Positions 26,850 through 37,462 are shown, counted from the first letter of the stretch. The stretch: 50,155 nt of DNA from Puniceicoccaceae bacterium (GCA_902516225.1 CABXXS010000003.1:1-50155); one strand, 5' to 3'. Program-made: numbers and translations. The notes: generated by a model not told the origin, from the sequence alone.

Positions 26850-26875
26850 TATACGCCAATTAAATATAGCAAAAA

Positions 26876-27319
26876 TCAATCGTTGCTTTTTATACGCAAA
26901 AAGTAACTTCCTGTATCTACTGGAACAGTCACAGTTTTCCAATCACTTAAATTTCTACTATATTCGAACTCAACCTTACCTTCGTCTCCAAAATCAACTA
27001 GTTCTTCGCCATTAACGAATATAGAAAGAGTTCCAATGTCAAAAGTTGAGTCCATCTCTACTGTGTATGCATAACCAGCAGTGTAGAGAGCCTGTATGAC
27101 AATAGCATTGGGGTCATTAGTAGTAGTAATGTCTATGCGCCCATCCGGATTTATCGCGCCCCAATCGGAAACCCACACTGATGGATTGTGAAATTCTAAC
27201 TCCAAATAAAATTGCTTGTTAGCACTAGAAGAATGGGAAGGCAATTTCATCCAGTTTACGACTCTTTGGGTTGCAGTTATACTCAGTACCGAAATTAGCA
27301 AAAGAATGAAGTATTTCAT
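26876..27319 (-). CDS. Small exported protein with DLxxW/FLRIK tail
   Basis: 147 residues, function unknown. The signal peptide is MKYFILLLISVLSITATQ. The mature protein is beta-rich and Asn/Asp-rich. It ends with FEYSRNLSDWKTVTVPVDTG then SYFLRIKSND, which repeats the pattern of the adhesin tail (SSDLKSW ... FFRFKM) and the esterase module (SDDLSIW ... FLRFKM). It lies 26 bp beyond the tRNA-Ser 3' end, in opposite orientation. Without homologues I cannot say more than that it is likely surface or periplasmic. Confidence 0.6.
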   Translation of the reverse strand: MKYFILLLISVLSITATQRVVNWMKLPSHSSSANKQFYLELEFHNPSVWVSDWGAINPDGRIDITTTNDPNAIVIQALYTAGYAYTVEMDSTFDIGTLSIFVNGEELVDFGDEGKVEFEYSRNLSDWKTVTVPVDTGSYFLRIKSND

Positions 27320-27409
27320 TCATAATTAATAATTAAATTGTAAATACGCTGAAAGGATAAAATATTCACATAAAATTAAACAGTATGACCATAAATTAAC
27401 ATACTTCGA

Positions 27410-28126
27410 ATGACTGAATTAACAGATACTCTAAAGACAGTCTTTTCTATTGTTATTATAGCTTCAACAATAACACTATTAATTTTTTTATACTACCGAA
27501 AGAGATGGGTAACTGCCCAGAATAAGTCACTAGCAAAATCTCTTAATTTTGATTATGTCGATGAAGTAGTAGAACTAGACTCTCTAGGTTTCAGTAAGCT
27601 TCTATTTATAAGAACAGAAGATGGTGATGTGCAGTTCTTGATGAAGCGAAAATTCGGTAATACTCAATGCTTTCTCTTTGATTATTCGTTTTTTTATTTA
27701 AAAGATGCATACGCGAATCCTCACAAGCGCAAGACATCTAGTTTTAATTTACGCGCTTGTACAGTTGTAGTATTCAAGATCTCTGATAGAGATATACCTA
27801 GCTTTACTTGTCATACACGTATCCAAAGAAAGTATAATGTAAATCTTAGTGCTATGGATGGTCATAGTGAAATAGACTTCAGTGCGCATCCGAAGTTTTA
27901 CGAATTATATTCTCTTGAAGCAGAAGATGACGTGGAGGTACGTAAGATTTTCAATGCTGAGGTTATTGCTTTGCTTGTGTCATTCAAGGATTCTATGCCG
28001 TGGGGTGTTAACGGTAGCGGTGAATACATTGTCTTTCACCGTTCTAGACAGTTCGTAGGTGAGAAAAAATCGCAATTCTTGTTAGATAGCTTGAATTTTC
28101 TAGACGTAATGAAATTACGCATATGA
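27410..28126 (+). CDS. Single-pass membrane protein of unknown function
   Basis: I do not recognise this 238-residue protein. It has one N-terminal membrane segment (about 11-29, VFSIVIIASTITLLIFLYYR) followed by a charged, soluble cytoplasmic domain. The pattern FGNTQCFLFDYSFFYLKD resembles a loosely defined group of membrane-anchored unknowns. The ATG lies four bases after a CATACT hexamer. It is divergent from the small exported gene at 26876-27319 and convergent with the helicase. Together with that neighbour it makes a short non-housekeeping patch next to tRNA-Ser. Confidence 0.6.
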   Translation: MTELTDTLKTVFSIVIIASTITLLIFLYYRKRWVTAQNKSLAKSLNFDYVDEVVELDSLGFSKLLFIRTEDGDVQFLMKRKFGNTQCFLFDYSFFYLKDAYANPHKRKTSSFNLRACTVVVFKISDRDIPSFTCHTRIQRKYNVNLSAMDGHSEIDFSAHPKFYELYSLEAEDDVEVRKIFNAEVIALLVSFKDSMPWGVNGSGEYIVFHRSRQFVGEKKSQFLLDSLNFLDVMKLRI

Positions 28127-28166
28127 TGCATAAAATTGGATAAATTTACGGATTTGGTAGAATAAT

Positions 28167-29555
28167 TCACCTATTTCTTTTACGACTTCGATTGCTCCTA
28201 GGGGTATTCGCTGCTTTTTGAAAGCCGCCGCTAGGTGCGCGGTCACTCTTAGGCTTAGAGCCTTTACCACCCCCTCGCTGAGGGCGCATGCCATGATTCT
28301 TAGTTTTGCTGTGCCTTGGTGCGCGCTGTCCACCACCGCCTCCACCTTGTTTTGGTTTTTTCGCAGGGGCTCCGCTTTGGTGGTGATGTTCGATTTGGTT
28401 AGCATGATAAGCATGATTTTCTAAAGTAGGCACAGAGCGTTTAATAAGTTTCTCAACCTCACGTAGTAGTGCTACCTCATCTTCAGAGCAAAATGAAAGG
28501 GCGCGGCCGCTCTCACCTGCGCGAGCAGTGCGTCCTATTCTGTGCACATAAGCCTCAGGCTCCATTGGCAAATCAAAGTTTATAACAAGCGTAATGTTCT
28601 TTACGTCAATCCCCCGGGCAGCCACATCGGTGGCTACAAGCACTTGGACTTCACCACGCTTATAATCATCGAGTGTTTTCTGGCGTGCATTTTGTGATTT
28701 ATTCCCATGTAGCGAGTCAGCGTTAATACCTAGGCTGCAAAGTTTTCTAGCAAGATTCTTAGCGCCATGCTTGGTACGACTGAATACTAGGCAGAGTTCC
28801 TTTTGTTTTGTTTTACCTTGGTGCTTCGTAATTAAATCCACGAGAAGCTTCTGTTTATCCGCTTTCTTTACAAAAAGAATGTGCTGATCAATTTTTTCAG
28901 CGGTCGTACCTTGGGGCGCAATGCGTATTTCCTTTGGATTGTCTAAAAGACTATTTGCTAATTGGGTAATTTCAGGCGCCATTGTCGCTGAGAAGAGCAA
29001 TGTATGGCGCTGCTGCGGTATAGCCGCGGCAATTTTTCGAATATCACGGATGAATCCCATATCAAGCATTCGGTCCGCTTCATCTAAGATAAAGGTATCT
29101 ACTTGAGAAATATCAATATGACCCTGTTGTTTAAGGTCTAGTAACCGACCCACGGTAGCCACAAGTACATCTAAACCGCCGTAGAGTGTCTTGATTTGTG
29201 GTTTTTCAGAAACACCCCCAAAAACCATTCCAACTTTTAGTCCGAGTCCGTCACCATAAGTCTTAAAACTCTCGGTAACTTGTACCGCTAGTTCTCTAGT
29301 AGGTGTAAGTATAAGGCAACGAACGCCACGACGAAAAGGCTTACGTGGATTTCGAGCGAATCCATCTAAAACTGGAAGTGCAAAAGCTGCAGTTTTGCCA
29401 GTGCCGGTTTGTGCGCAGGCTAGCAAGTCGTGACCCTCAAGCAGGACAGGGATTGCCTTAGCCTGTATAGGGGAAGGGTTTGTGTAACCTTTGAGCTTTA
29501 ATGCACGCTGAATCGGATCTGCTAGCGCAAGATCCTGGAATGATATTCCGGACAT
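28167..29555 (-). CDS. rhlE: DEAD-box RNA helicase, RhlE-like
   Basis: 462 residues from MSGISFQDLALADPIQRALK (ATG at 29555; six residues upstream are non-conserved). The full DEAD-box set is present: Q motif PSPIQAKAIP, AQTGTGKT, PTRELAVQ, DEAD in LDEADRMLDMGF, FSATM, ATDVAARGIDV, and HRIGRTARAGESG. The ~90-residue C-terminal tail is rich in Gly, Arg and Lys (GGGGGGQR, NRSRKRNR), as in RhlE/CshA-type helicases that act in ribosome assembly and RNA decay, often at low temperature. Confidence 0.93.
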   Translation of the reverse strand: MSGISFQDLALADPIQRALKLKGYTNPSPIQAKAIPVLLEGHDLLACAQTGTGKTAAFALPVLDGFARNPRKPFRRGVRCLILTPTRELAVQVTESFKTYGDGLGLKVGMVFGGVSEKPQIKTLYGGLDVLVATVGRLLDLKQQGHIDISQVDTFILDEADRMLDMGFIRDIRKIAAAIPQQRHTLLFSATMAPEITQLANSLLDNPKEIRIAPQGTTAEKIDQHILFVKKADKQKLLVDLITKHQGKTKQKELCLVFSRTKHGAKNLARKLCSLGINADSLHGNKSQNARQKTLDDYKRGEVQVLVATDVAARGIDVKNITLVINFDLPMEPEAYVHRIGRTARAGESGRALSFCSEDEVALLREVEKLIKRSVPTLENHAYHANQIEHHHQSGAPAKKPKQGGGGGGQRAPRHSKTKNHGMRPQRGGGKGSKPKSDRAPSGGFQKAANTPRSNRSRKRNR

Positions 29556-29708
29556 ATTTATTAATTGTACCAAAACTGTATTCGCTGGTACACATGCGAT
29601 CGATGATTGTTGTTTAATCTTAAATCAACCGTTCACCGATGACGGACCGATACAAGTAGGTGATGCGAAGGCTTTATGCACCAATGAAGTACGGAGAAAG
29701 AGGGCAAG

Positions 29709-29729
29709 GAAAGCCTATAGCAAGCTTTC
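29709..29729 (-). terminator. Possible hairpin downstream of the oxidoreductase gene
   Basis: GAAAGC (29709-29714) and GCTTTC (29724-29729) are inverted repeats just beyond the stop codon at 29730 on the minus strand. The following minus-strand sequence is only mildly T-rich, so termination is uncertain. Confidence 0.25.
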
Positions 29730-31115
29730 TTATTCCATCTGTTCTAGAATATCTTCTAGCGGGTAGCTCCAAATCTCAGAGAGTGTTGGATGGTACCAAT
29801 GTACTTTCAGTAATTCCTTCACTCTAGCTTTCAAAGTTACTGCAACAGCCATGCAGTGAATTAGTTCGCCTGCGTCTTTACTAATACATTCTGAACCGAG
29901 AATAATACCGCTAATTCTATCGGCAAAAACTTTTACATATCCATTTTTAGCTTCCATGAGAATAGATTTTCCATGGTCGTTAAAAGGATAGTAGGCACTT
30001 AGATAATCGACCCCACGTTCTTTAAGCTGTTTTTCACCTAGGCCAACTGTTGCGATCTGAGGATCAGTAAAAACTACACTTAGATGATGATCGTAGTCTA
30101 CAGGTTCAGCGACACGTCCAGTAGCATGTCTAGCTGCTAATTCTCCCTGCAAAATAGCAACATGAACGACCTCATATGGTCCAGCGACATCACCACAGGC
30201 ATAAATATGCGGATTACTAGTCTGTTGCATAACAGAGCAGACTATCTTGCCACTATCGTCGACATCAACCTCGGCTTTCTCTAAGCCAAGATTTTCAATT
30301 GCTGCTTCACGGCCAAGAGCATTAAGAAGGTAGGGGGCTTTTACTCGGCGAACATTTTCAGCCTGCTTGAAAGTTACGCAGTAAGAGTCGTTTTCATGGG
30401 AGATATTTTGTATCTGTGTGTCAGTGTAAAGTTCTATGCCTTCACTACGGAAGCATTTCTCGATTACACTAGCGGCTGCTGCCGGTGCTTCCTTTAAAAG
30501 GTGTGAGCTACGCTGAATTTGTACTACTTCACTACCAGCCCTGCGCAGGAACTGAGTCAGTTCACAAGCCACGATTCCACCACCTAAAACGATTACCTTC
30601 TCTGGTAGAAAATTAAGTTCTAAGATATCGTCACTAGTCCAAAATGAAATGTCACTTAAGCCATTTATTTTTGGCGTAGATACTGCGGATCCAGTAGCCA
30701 CCATAAAATAATCTGCGCTTAATCGAGTGCCATCTGACAGCTCAATTGTTTGCTTATTGATGAATCGAGCGTGACTACGAAACAAAGTGAATTGGTTACT
30801 TTCTAGTTGCTCTGCTCTGTAATTCGAAAAATCTTTAATTATGTCTAACTTACGTTGATGCAAAGAGCCCATATCTACCTCAGCTTTAGGTATTTCTAGG
30901 CCGAATTCCTTGCCACGACTTGCGAGGTGGAGTATTTCGGTTGAGTAAATTAATGTTTTAGAAGGCATACAGCCACGTAAAATACAGAGCCCTCCTAAAT
31001 CGTCGGATGAATCTATTATTGCAACATGTTCCAACACTTCACGTGCTGTGCGTGCAGCTGCATAACCCCCACTACCACCTCCAATAACAATATAATCAAA
31101 ATGTGTACGCTTCAC
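29730..31115 (-). CDS. Pyridine nucleotide-disulfide oxidoreductase (lipoamide dehydrogenase/mercuric reductase-like)
   Basis: 461 residues. The FAD site is YIVIGGGSGGYAAARTA, the redox-active disulfide is in GGLCILRGCMPSKTL (C-x4-C), the NAD(P) site is KVIVLGGGIVACELTQ, and the C-terminal active-site segment is HWYHPTLSE. The protein lacks extra N-terminal heavy-metal domains, and there are no 2-oxoacid dehydrogenase genes nearby, so it is not clearly Lpd. The start is GTG at 31115, overlapping the stop of the O-antigen-ligase-like gene by 4 bp (GTGA). The pairing of these two functions is unexplained. Confidence 0.85.
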   Translation of the reverse strand: MKRTHFDYIVIGGGSGGYAAARTAREVLEHVAIIDSSDDLGGLCILRGCMPSKTLIYSTEILHLASRGKEFGLEIPKAEVDMGSLHQRKLDIIKDFSNYRAEQLESNQFTLFRSHARFINKQTIELSDGTRLSADYFMVATGSAVSTPKINGLSDISFWTSDDILELNFLPEKVIVLGGGIVACELTQFLRRAGSEVVQIQRSSHLLKEAPAAAASVIEKCFRSEGIELYTDTQIQNISHENDSYCVTFKQAENVRRVKAPYLLNALGREAAIENLGLEKAEVDVDDSGKIVCSVMQQTSNPHIYACGDVAGPYEVVHVAILQGELAARHATGRVAEPVDYDHHLSVVFTDPQIATVGLGEKQLKERGVDYLSAYYPFNDHGKSILMEAKNGYVKVFADRISGIILGSECISKDAGELIHCMAVAVTLKARVKELLKVHWYHPTLSEIWSYPLEDILEQME

Positions 31116-32569
31116 TTTTCTTTTTCCTCATAGGGCATATTGAAGAAGGGTACTATTCGCTCACTCTTTGGAATTACTAACTGCGGGTGCTTGGAGTCAA
31201 CTTCGTCTGGATTGCTACGACTTAGAAGCCCCCATCGAAGTGCGCTGAAAAAAATCGTAAAAAAGCTAACCAAAACTCCAGGCGACATAAAGGGTGTATC
31301 GAAAAAAGCTAGTACTACCACTAACACACAACCGATTAATAAATGAGTAGACAATCGTGTGCTTTTATTTTTATGAATGTAGCGAATAATAAAAGTGATG
31401 AAAAATCCTGCAATTACTAGGCCACCAAATGCACCAAACTCTGCCAATAATTGAAGGACATCTGAGGTAGCTCTTTCGTATCTTTCACCATTTAATACGT
31501 CGCTTCCATAAAAAGGTAAGAGTCTTTCATAGCTATCGATTCCCCAGCCAAAAATAGGTTTTTCTTTAAACATATTCCATGCCGCGCGCTGAAGATCTAA
31601 CCTTTGCTCTGAAAATTCATCGTGCTGAAAAATGCGTAGAATACAGCACCCGAAAGCTACACAAGATGCTAACGCGCAACATCCTGCAATTGCTGTGCGG
31701 TGAGTTTCCTTTTGATTATTTAAGTATTCAAATGCCGTGATAAGAAGCATTATACAAAGAGTAAATAGTAGCATCACAGCAGGAAGCTGTGCCTGTACGA
31801 GCACTGCAGATGCTCCTAGGATTAGGCCGCCAGTTAAGTACCACGGCGCTTTCGAATTTATAAATTTTGGATTGTCCTCATACCGCGCATGAAGCAAGGA
31901 CATTGAGGTGCAGACACAGCACCATATCATTGCAAAAGCAGCCCAATGGCCATCATAAGGAAAAATAGCAAAAAAATCTTCAGACCCAGTACCACCGCTA
32001 AGTGGTGGCTTTGCCATGCCGAGTCCTTTTTGAATAAAACCAAACGTTGCAAGAATAACAGCACCCATACAAGGCCAGGGTAATAAGCGCTCAAAAAAGT
32101 TACGCGACTTTGGAATGAGGTAAAGTAATGACGATAGGATGTATGCCGCGCCAAAGCTGGCAATAATTAACCACGTTTCCTTGCCTGAAATTGACGTAGG
32201 GATCCATCTATTGATCGAATCTAGCGTATGATATGATGATGCGCCGATTTTAACACTATTGTATGGGTCATGGAAGAGTCCGATAGCAAACTGTATAGAT
32301 AGCGCCAAGGCTGGCGCGGAGACGAGCCAGAACTTTGGCCAAAGTAAATCTATGAAAAACGGGTGCGCCTGTTCGTGTGTTTTTAATATAAAAGGTGTTA
32401 GGCAACCTAGTATTAACAAACTGCCTAGTAACCAATATGATCTGGGATCTCCAATGTGGAAGGCAAGCAGTAATGCAAATAAGCTAACAGCGAAGAGGAT
32501 CGATTCTGCTGGCGTGAAGCGATCTCTAAGTAACTGCTCCCTTATTCGAATATTAGAAAGTTCTACCAA
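31112..32569 (-). CDS. O-antigen ligase/polymerase-like membrane protein
   Basis: 485 residues with about ten to twelve membrane spans. The Wzy_C-type signature lies in the large loop: RAAWNMFKEKPIFGWGIDSY, then ERATSDVLQLLAEFGAFGG. These are the conserved Arg, GxG and D-x-LQ...E-x-G elements of O-antigen ligases and polymerases. Family members transfer O-polysaccharide to lipid A-core or polymerise surface glycans in the periplasm. The only in-frame start near the N-terminus is TTG at 32569 (VELSNIRIRE), directly preceded by a TATACC hexamer. No glycosyltransferase cluster is nearby. Confidence 0.78.
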   Translation of the reverse strand: MVELSNIRIREQLLRDRFTPAESILFAVSLFALLLAFHIGDPRSYWLLGSLLILGCLTPFILKTHEQAHPFFIDLLWPKFWLVSAPALALSIQFAIGLFHDPYNSVKIGASSYHTLDSINRWIPTSISGKETWLIIASFGAAYILSSLLYLIPKSRNFFERLLPWPCMGAVILATFGFIQKGLGMAKPPLSGGTGSEDFFAIFPYDGHWAAFAMIWCCVCTSMSLLHARYEDNPKFINSKAPWYLTGGLILGASAVLVQAQLPAVMLLFTLCIMLLITAFEYLNNQKETHRTAIAGCCALASCVAFGCCILRIFQHDEFSEQRLDLQRAAWNMFKEKPIFGWGIDSYERLLPFYGSDVLNGERYERATSDVLQLLAEFGAFGGLVIAGFFITFIIRYIHKNKSTRLSTHLLIGCVLVVVLAFFDTPFMSPGVLVSFFTIFFSALRWGLLSRSNPDEVDSKHPQLVIPKSERIVPFFNMPYEEKEK

Positions 32570-32683
32570 GGTATAGAAATATTAAGGACACGAAAAATTG
32601 AGAGACAACGAGCTGTCGTGTAATTATGTGTATCTATTGGAAATAGCTAATATAATGTATATAAACTAAAAAGGTATGTTTGA

Positions 32684-34279
32684 TTACTTTTTATACTTAA
32701 GTGCAGCAGCTATAAAATTAGAAAATAGGGGATGAGCGGCATTCGGTTTAGACTGGAACTCGGGATGGAACTGCACCCCAACAAACCATGGATGCTTTGG
32801 TATTTCTACTATTTCAATTAGATCTCGTTCTGGATTTATCCCACCAATGCGGAGCCCTGCATTTGCTAATTGCTCTCTATAATTATTATTAAATTCGTAG
32901 CGATGCCGATGCCTTTCCTCTATGTTTTTTTTACCATAAGCATCGAAACTCAAGCTATCCTCAGTTAACTCACAAGGGCAGGCTCCCAGACGCATATTAC
33001 CGCCTTTGGTGGCTAAGTTTTTTTGATCTTCCATGATGTCAATTACAGGATGAGGTGTATCAGCGTCGAATTCAGTACTGTTTGAATCTTCTAGTCCTGC
33101 CACATTACGAGCAAAATCTATTACTGCTATTTGCATACCTAAACAAAGACCAAAATAGGGTATATTGTTTTCTCGTGCGTACTTAGAAGTGATGATTTTT
33201 CCTGCTGTCCCACGGTCGCCAAATCCTCCTGGTATTAGTATTCCGTCTAGTTCAGCTAGATGCTTTATGGGATTTAATTCTGCATCTTCTGCATCAATAC
33301 GCACGATGTTAACTTTTGCATCATTAGCTATTCCTGCGTGTATAATAGACTCGTAGACAGATTTGTATGCATCCTGCAGCTCGATATATTTACCTACTAC
33401 TCCAATCTTAACTTCATGGCTAGGTGATTTCAGCCGTCTTACGACATCGTGCCAGACTTCCATATCGTTATCTGGAACGTCTAAACCAAGATGGTCTATC
33501 ACCAAACTGTCTATATTCTCTGCTTTAAGTGTAATAGGTAGTTCGTATATTGAAGTTTCAACATCCATTTCTTCAATTACTGCATTCACCGGAACGTTAC
33601 AAAAGAGTGAGAGTTTCTGGCGCATTTCGTCAGTCATGGGCTCTTCAGTACGACACACTAGTATGTCGCATTGTATCCCAATTTCACGAAGTTTAGCGAC
33701 GGACTGCTGACTGGGTTTGGTCTTAAGCTCACCAGCAGCTTTCAAAAATGGAAGTAGTGTACAATGCAGAAAGAGTACATCATCTCGTCCGACCTCTAGT
33801 GCGAATTGTCGCATAGCCTCAAGGAAAGGAAGGCCTTCTATGTCGCCTATTGTTCCCCCTAGTTCTGTTATTAGAATATCGACATCATCACCGCCACCTG
33901 CATAAATTCTCTCTTTAATTACATCTGTAACATGAGGAATTACTTGCACAGTCGCCCCAAGATAATCGCCTTTACGCTCCCTAGTTAGAACAGTTTCATA
34001 AACCTTACCGGAGGTTAAGTTATTTAGCCGAGTAAGCGTCCCTTTTGTAAAACGCTCATAGTGACCAAGATCGAGGTCTGTTTCTGCTCCGTCATTTAGC
34101 ACATAAACCTCACCGTGCTGAAATGGACTCATTGTTCCTGGATCTACGTTTAAATAAGGGTCAAATTTCTGGAGACGTACCTTGAGACCGCGCTGTTCAA
34201 GAAGTGCTCCTAGTGCTGCAGAGGTAAGGCCCTTACCAAGGGAAGAGACTACGCCACCTGTTACAAAAATATACTTCAT
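32684..34279 (-). CDS. pyrG: CTP synthase
   Basis: 531 residues from [20 protein letters not shown] (ATG at 34279); the frame extends 33 codons upstream but without homology. The N-terminal synthetase domain makes CTP from UTP and ATP. The C-terminal class I glutamine amidotransferase domain has the oxyanion loop [12 protein letters not shown], nucleophile GLCLGMQ, and the His-Glu pair in FHPEFQ. Domain order and length are normal. TATAAT lies immediately before the ATG on the coding strand. Confidence 0.97.
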   Translation of the reverse strand: MKYIFVTGGVVSSLGKGLTSAALGALLEQRGLKVRLQKFDPYLNVDPGTMSPFQHGEVYVLNDGAETDLDLGHYERFTKGTLTRLNNLTSGKVYETVLTRERKGDYLGATVQVIPHVTDVIKERIYAGGGDDVDILITELGGTIGDIEGLPFLEAMRQFALEVGRDDVLFLHCTLLPFLKAAGELKTKPSQQSVAKLREIGIQCDILVCRTEEPMTDEMRQKLSLFCNVPVNAVIEEMDVETSIYELPITLKAENIDSLVIDHLGLDVPDNDMEVWHDVVRRLKSPSHEVKIGVVGKYIELQDAYKSVYESIIHAGIANDAKVNIVRIDAEDAELNPIKHLAELDGILIPGGFGDRGTAGKIITSKYARENNIPYFGLCLGMQIAVIDFARNVAGLEDSNSTEFDADTPHPVIDIMEDQKNLATKGGNMRLGACPCELTEDSLSFDAYGKKNIEERHRHRYEFNNNYREQLANAGLRIGGINPERDLIEIVEIPKHPWFVGVQFHPEFQSKPNAAHPLFSNFIAAALKYKK

Positions 34280-34285
34280 ATTATA
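34280..34285 (-). promoter_or_regulatory. TATAAT directly abutting pyrG start
   Basis: The minus strand reads TATAATATGAAG, with the -10-like hexamer touching the start codon. This is the same arrangement as clpC. If functional, it implies that transcription starts inside the coding region or that another start is used, so it may instead be initiation context. Confidence 0.25.
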
Positions 34286-34528
34286 GAAAATTAGAATGCA
34301 TGATTTACATAAATGAATAGGACTTTCATCTGACGTACACGCTAGTTTATTCAATTCCTTAGTGCTAATCCTTGGCAACCCTTTTCGTAAAACAGAACAA
34401 ATGAATATAAATCATTAGCAAAGTTGTCTATTGATTCTTCCTAAATTAGTTAATATTATTAAACGTTGTGTACTTTTTCTATTTTTTTAAAAAAGTATTA
34501 GTTCACTGGCCCAAAAAAAAGTTTAGCT

Positions 34529-34546
34529 AATTAAATATATTTAATT
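34529..34546. promoter_or_regulatory. 18-bp perfect palindrome upstream of sdhC
   Basis: AATTAAATATATTTAATT is a perfect inverted repeat ~80 bp before the sdhC ATG. Its position fits an operator for the sdh operon. Base composition raises the chance of coincidence. Confidence 0.35.
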
Positions 34547-34627
34547 TCCTTATAGATTTTGTTTCTACCGCACTTAGTTTGAATATTCATTTTTATTAAA
34601 TAATTTATAAATGTATTAATGTAGCTT

Positions 34628-35497
34628 ATGCGCCGTGTCTTTAACTTTTTGCAGTCCACAGTTGGGCGTAAATATCTTATGGCACTCACAGGACTGGTAT
34701 TAGTCTTCTTTGTGCTAGGGCATATGCTAGGTAATTTACAAATATTTCTAGGCGCTGAAGCCATAAATGCCTACGCATACAAGCTGCACAAATTGTTACC
34801 AGCCTCTGCCCTTTGGTTTATACGCTTGTTTCTACTAATATGCATAGCTATTCATGTATGGACTGCTGTCACACTTACCTTAGATAACCGTAAAGCTCGG
34901 CCTCAAGGCTATCAAAAAAAACAAGCAATTCAGGCTACCTATTCTTCGCGCACTATGCGAATGAGCGGTATTATTTTACTATCATTCATTTTTTTCCATA
35001 TTGCACATTTTACAGTACGTTCTGTGCCTGGTATGAAATACAACGAACCTGGTGTAATCAGCAAAAAAGTTGATGCTTCAAATGATTTTATTCCCACTGA
35101 GGTCCCATTAGTTAAAAAGGGTGAGGCTGTCTTTAAAAATGGCAAAAAAATAATGACTTTTAATGTGCATGACATGATGATTGCAGGATTTAAGTCAAAA
35201 TTGGTATCGTTATTTTACATAGTCGCTACTGGCCTGCTTTGCCTTCATCTTACACACGGCGTGAGCAGTATGTTTCAAAGCCTTGGAATACGAAACTCAT
35301 TCTGGCGTGTTCGCCTAGACCGAGTTGCTTTGGTCTATGGATGGACGATTTTCTTAGGGTTTGCTGTTATTCCTATCGCAACGCTTGTAGGTATACTTAG
35401 AGCAGACCCTAGCGGTGGTTTGATTGCTAATGCACAAGTACATCAACAAGAGGATATTACGCACAAATTATTTACACAAGAAGTAACGCTCAAATGA
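34628..35497 (+). CDS. sdhC: Succinate dehydrogenase cytochrome b subunit (b558 type)
   Basis: 289 residues, five membrane spans. The single large subunit anchors SdhAB and carries heme b and the quinone site, as in the Bacteroidetes/Bacillus-type (TIGR02046-like) enzymes. Candidate heme-ligand histidines are in LGHMLGN, AIHVWTA, FFHIAHF and LHLTHG. It is ~50-60 residues longer than many relatives because of a hydrophilic insert (about residues 135-185, PGMKYNEPG to NGKKIMTFN) between spans 3 and 4. The stop codon overlaps the sdhA start (ATGA at 35494), indicating one operon. Confidence 0.92.
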   Translation: MRRVFNFLQSTVGRKYLMALTGLVLVFFVLGHMLGNLQIFLGAEAINAYAYKLHKLLPASALWFIRLFLLICIAIHVWTAVTLTLDNRKARPQGYQKKQAIQATYSSRTMRMSGIILLSFIFFHIAHFTVRSVPGMKYNEPGVISKKVDASNDFIPTEVPLVKKGEAVFKNGKKIMTFNVHDMMIAGFKSKLVSLFYIVATGLLCLHLTHGVSSMFQSLGIRNSFWRVRLDRVALVYGWTIFLGFAVIPIATLVGILRADPSGGLIANAQVHQQEDITHKLFTQEVTLK

Positions 35498-37437
35498 ATT
35501 TAGATGCAAAGATACCGGAGGGTCCGCTCGCGCAAAAGTGGGCAAGTCATAAGTTTAATATGAAGTTGGTTAATCCGTCCAACCGACGCAAATACAGTGT
35601 TATTGTAGTTGGGTCTGGCTTAGCAGGTGGTGCAGCAGCGGCTAGTCTTGCGGAACAAGGTTATAATGTATCTTGCTTTTGTTATCAAGACAGTCCACGA
35701 CGAGCGCATAGCATCGCAGCTCAAGGCGGTATAAATGCCTCTAAGAATTATCAGAATGACGGAGATAGTGTTCATCGCCTTTTCTACGATACTGTAAAAG
35801 GTGGCGACTATCGAGCACGTGAGGCTAATGTATACCGTCTTGCAGAAGTTAGTTCCGACATAATTGATCAATGTGTGGCCAACGGTGTGCCATTTGCCAG
35901 AGAGTACGGGGGGCTCTTGGCTAATCGTTCTTTTGGAGGTGCTCAAGTCTCACGTACATTCTATGCTCGTGGCCAGACAGGGCAACAGCTCTTACTGGGT
36001 GCTTACTCCGCGCTAAGTAGGCAAATTGGTCTTGGTAAGGTTAAGATGTACAATCGCCATGAAATGTTAGACTTGGTGAAAGTAGATGGTCATGCCAAGG
36101 GCATCATAGTTCGCAATATGGTAACGGGCGAGGTGACTAGTCATGCCGCTGATTGCGTAGTCATCGCAACGGGTGGATATGGCAATGTATTTTTTCTCTC
36201 CACAAACGCTCAAGGATGTAATGTGACAGCAGCATACAGGGCACACAAACAAGGTGCAGGTTTCGCTAATCCATGTTACACGCAGATACATCCAACATGT
36301 ATCCCTGTCCATGGCGATAAACAGTCTAAGCTCACTCTAATGTCAGAATCACTTCGAAATGATGGTCGGATATGGGTGCCGAAATTAGCTGAAGATGCTC
36401 TAAAAATTCGTGATGGTGTGCTTGATCCTAATTCACTTAATGATGAAGATCGTGATTATTTCCTAGAGAGAAAATATCCAAGTTTTGGAAATCTTGCGCC
36501 ACGCGATATATCCTCGCGCGCTGCGAAAGAAGCCTGTGATGAGGGTAGAGGCGTCGCTTCGACTGGTTTGGGCGTATTTCTAGATTTTAGAGATGCTATA
36601 CAGCGTGAGGGGAAAAAGGCTATTGAAGAGAGATACGGCAATTTATTTGATATGTATCAGTGCATAACTGGTGATAATCCCTATGTTACTCCAATGATGA
36701 TATTTCCGGCTGTTCACTATACAATGGGTGGCTTATGGGTGGACTATAATCTTGAATCAACCATCCCAGGTATGTTCGTAGGTGGAGAGGCTAACTTTTC
36801 TGATCACGGTGCTAATCGCCTAGGAGCGTCCGCGTTAATGCAAGGATTGTCCGATGGTTATTTTGTATTACCTTATACGGTTGGTAATTATCTGGGTGAG
36901 CAAGGTGTGCATTCGGCGGGCAAGGTTACTAACGAACACCCAGCATTTGCTAAGGCTGAAAATCGTGTGAAGGCGCGTATTGATAAGTTACAATCTATTA
37001 ATGGCAGCGAGTCTCCTCGTTCTTTTCATAAACGGCTAGGTAATATAATCTGGGAATACTGCGGCATGGCTCGCTCTGAAGAAGGCTTAACTACCGCAAT
37101 TGAAAAGATTAAAGAACTGCGCAAAGACTTTTGGAGCAATCTCCGAGTTGTAGGAGAGGCTGGTAATATCAATCCCGAACTCGAGAGAGCAGGACGTGTT
37201 GCCGACTTTATCGAATTTGGTGAATTGATGTGTCGCGATGCATTGATGCGTGAGGAGTCTTGCGGAGGACACTTCCGAATAGAACATCAAACCGAGGAGG
37301 GTGAAGCCTTACGCGATGACGAGAATTTTACCTTTACGGGGGTATGGGAATACATGGGAGACGATATTGATCCTCGCTTACACAAAGAAGAGCTCATTTA
37401 CGAAAACGTTAAGCTAGCAACTCGTAGTTATAAATAA
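35494..37437 (+). CDS. sdhA: Succinate dehydrogenase flavoprotein subunit
   Basis: 647 residues. It oxidises succinate to fumarate with covalently bound FAD. The Rossmann motif is [20 protein letters not shown]; the FAD-histidine is in [15 protein letters not shown]; the catalytic region includes [14 protein letters not shown] and the Arg-containing [12 protein letters not shown]. Length and order match the non-classical long SdhA/FrdA of Bacteroidetes-type complexes. It is coupled to sdhC by a 4-bp overlap and followed by sdhB after 25 bp. Menaquinone use, implied by downstream menD, makes either direction of the reaction possible. Confidence 0.96.
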   Translation: MNLDAKIPEGPLAQKWASHKFNMKLVNPSNRRKYSVIVVGSGLAGGAAAASLAEQGYNVSCFCYQDSPRRAHSIAAQGGINASKNYQNDGDSVHRLFYDTVKGGDYRAREANVYRLAEVSSDIIDQCVANGVPFAREYGGLLANRSFGGAQVSRTFYARGQTGQQLLLGAYSALSRQIGLGKVKMYNRHEMLDLVKVDGHAKGIIVRNMVTGEVTSHAADCVVIATGGYGNVFFLSTNAQGCNVTAAYRAHKQGAGFANPCYTQIHPTCIPVHGDKQSKLTLMSESLRNDGRIWVPKLAEDALKIRDGVLDPNSLNDEDRDYFLERKYPSFGNLAPRDISSRAAKEACDEGRGVASTGLGVFLDFRDAIQREGKKAIEERYGNLFDMYQCITGDNPYVTPMMIFPAVHYTMGGLWVDYNLESTIPGMFVGGEANFSDHGANRLGASALMQGLSDGYFVLPYTVGNYLGEQGVHSAGKVTNEHPAFAKAENRVKARIDKLQSINGSESPRSFHKRLGNIIWEYCGMARSEEGLTTAIEKIKELRKDFWSNLRVVGEAGNINPELERAGRVADFIEFGELMCRDALMREESCGGHFRIEHQTEEGEALRDDENFTFTGVWEYMGDDIDPRLHKEELIYENVKLATRSYK

Positions 37438-37462
37438 TAATTTATACGACAGAAGCAATACA

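Larger units (their letters stand above)
34280..34627. other. Divergent non-coding region between pyrG and sdhC
   Basis: 348 bp, very AT-rich, with no credible gene. It holds the pyrG start context at its left end, an 18-bp palindrome at 34529-34546, and an A/T-rich self-complementary stretch near 34473-34500. Promoters for pyrG (left) and sdhCAB (right) must lie here. Confidence 0.6.

Noticed and set aside
28115..28414. 99-codon minus-strand ORF at the rhlE 3' end
   Set aside because: It overlaps the low-complexity Gly/Arg tail of the helicase in another frame and has no independent support.
34280..34378. N-terminal extension of CTP synthase
   Set aside because: CTP synthases begin at [13 protein letters not shown]; the 33 extra codons are non-homologous.
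34473..34500. A/T inverted repeat between pyrG and sdhC as a terminator
   Set aside because: Both flanking genes point away from it, so no transcript should end there; the pairing is only A-T in an AT-rich stretch.
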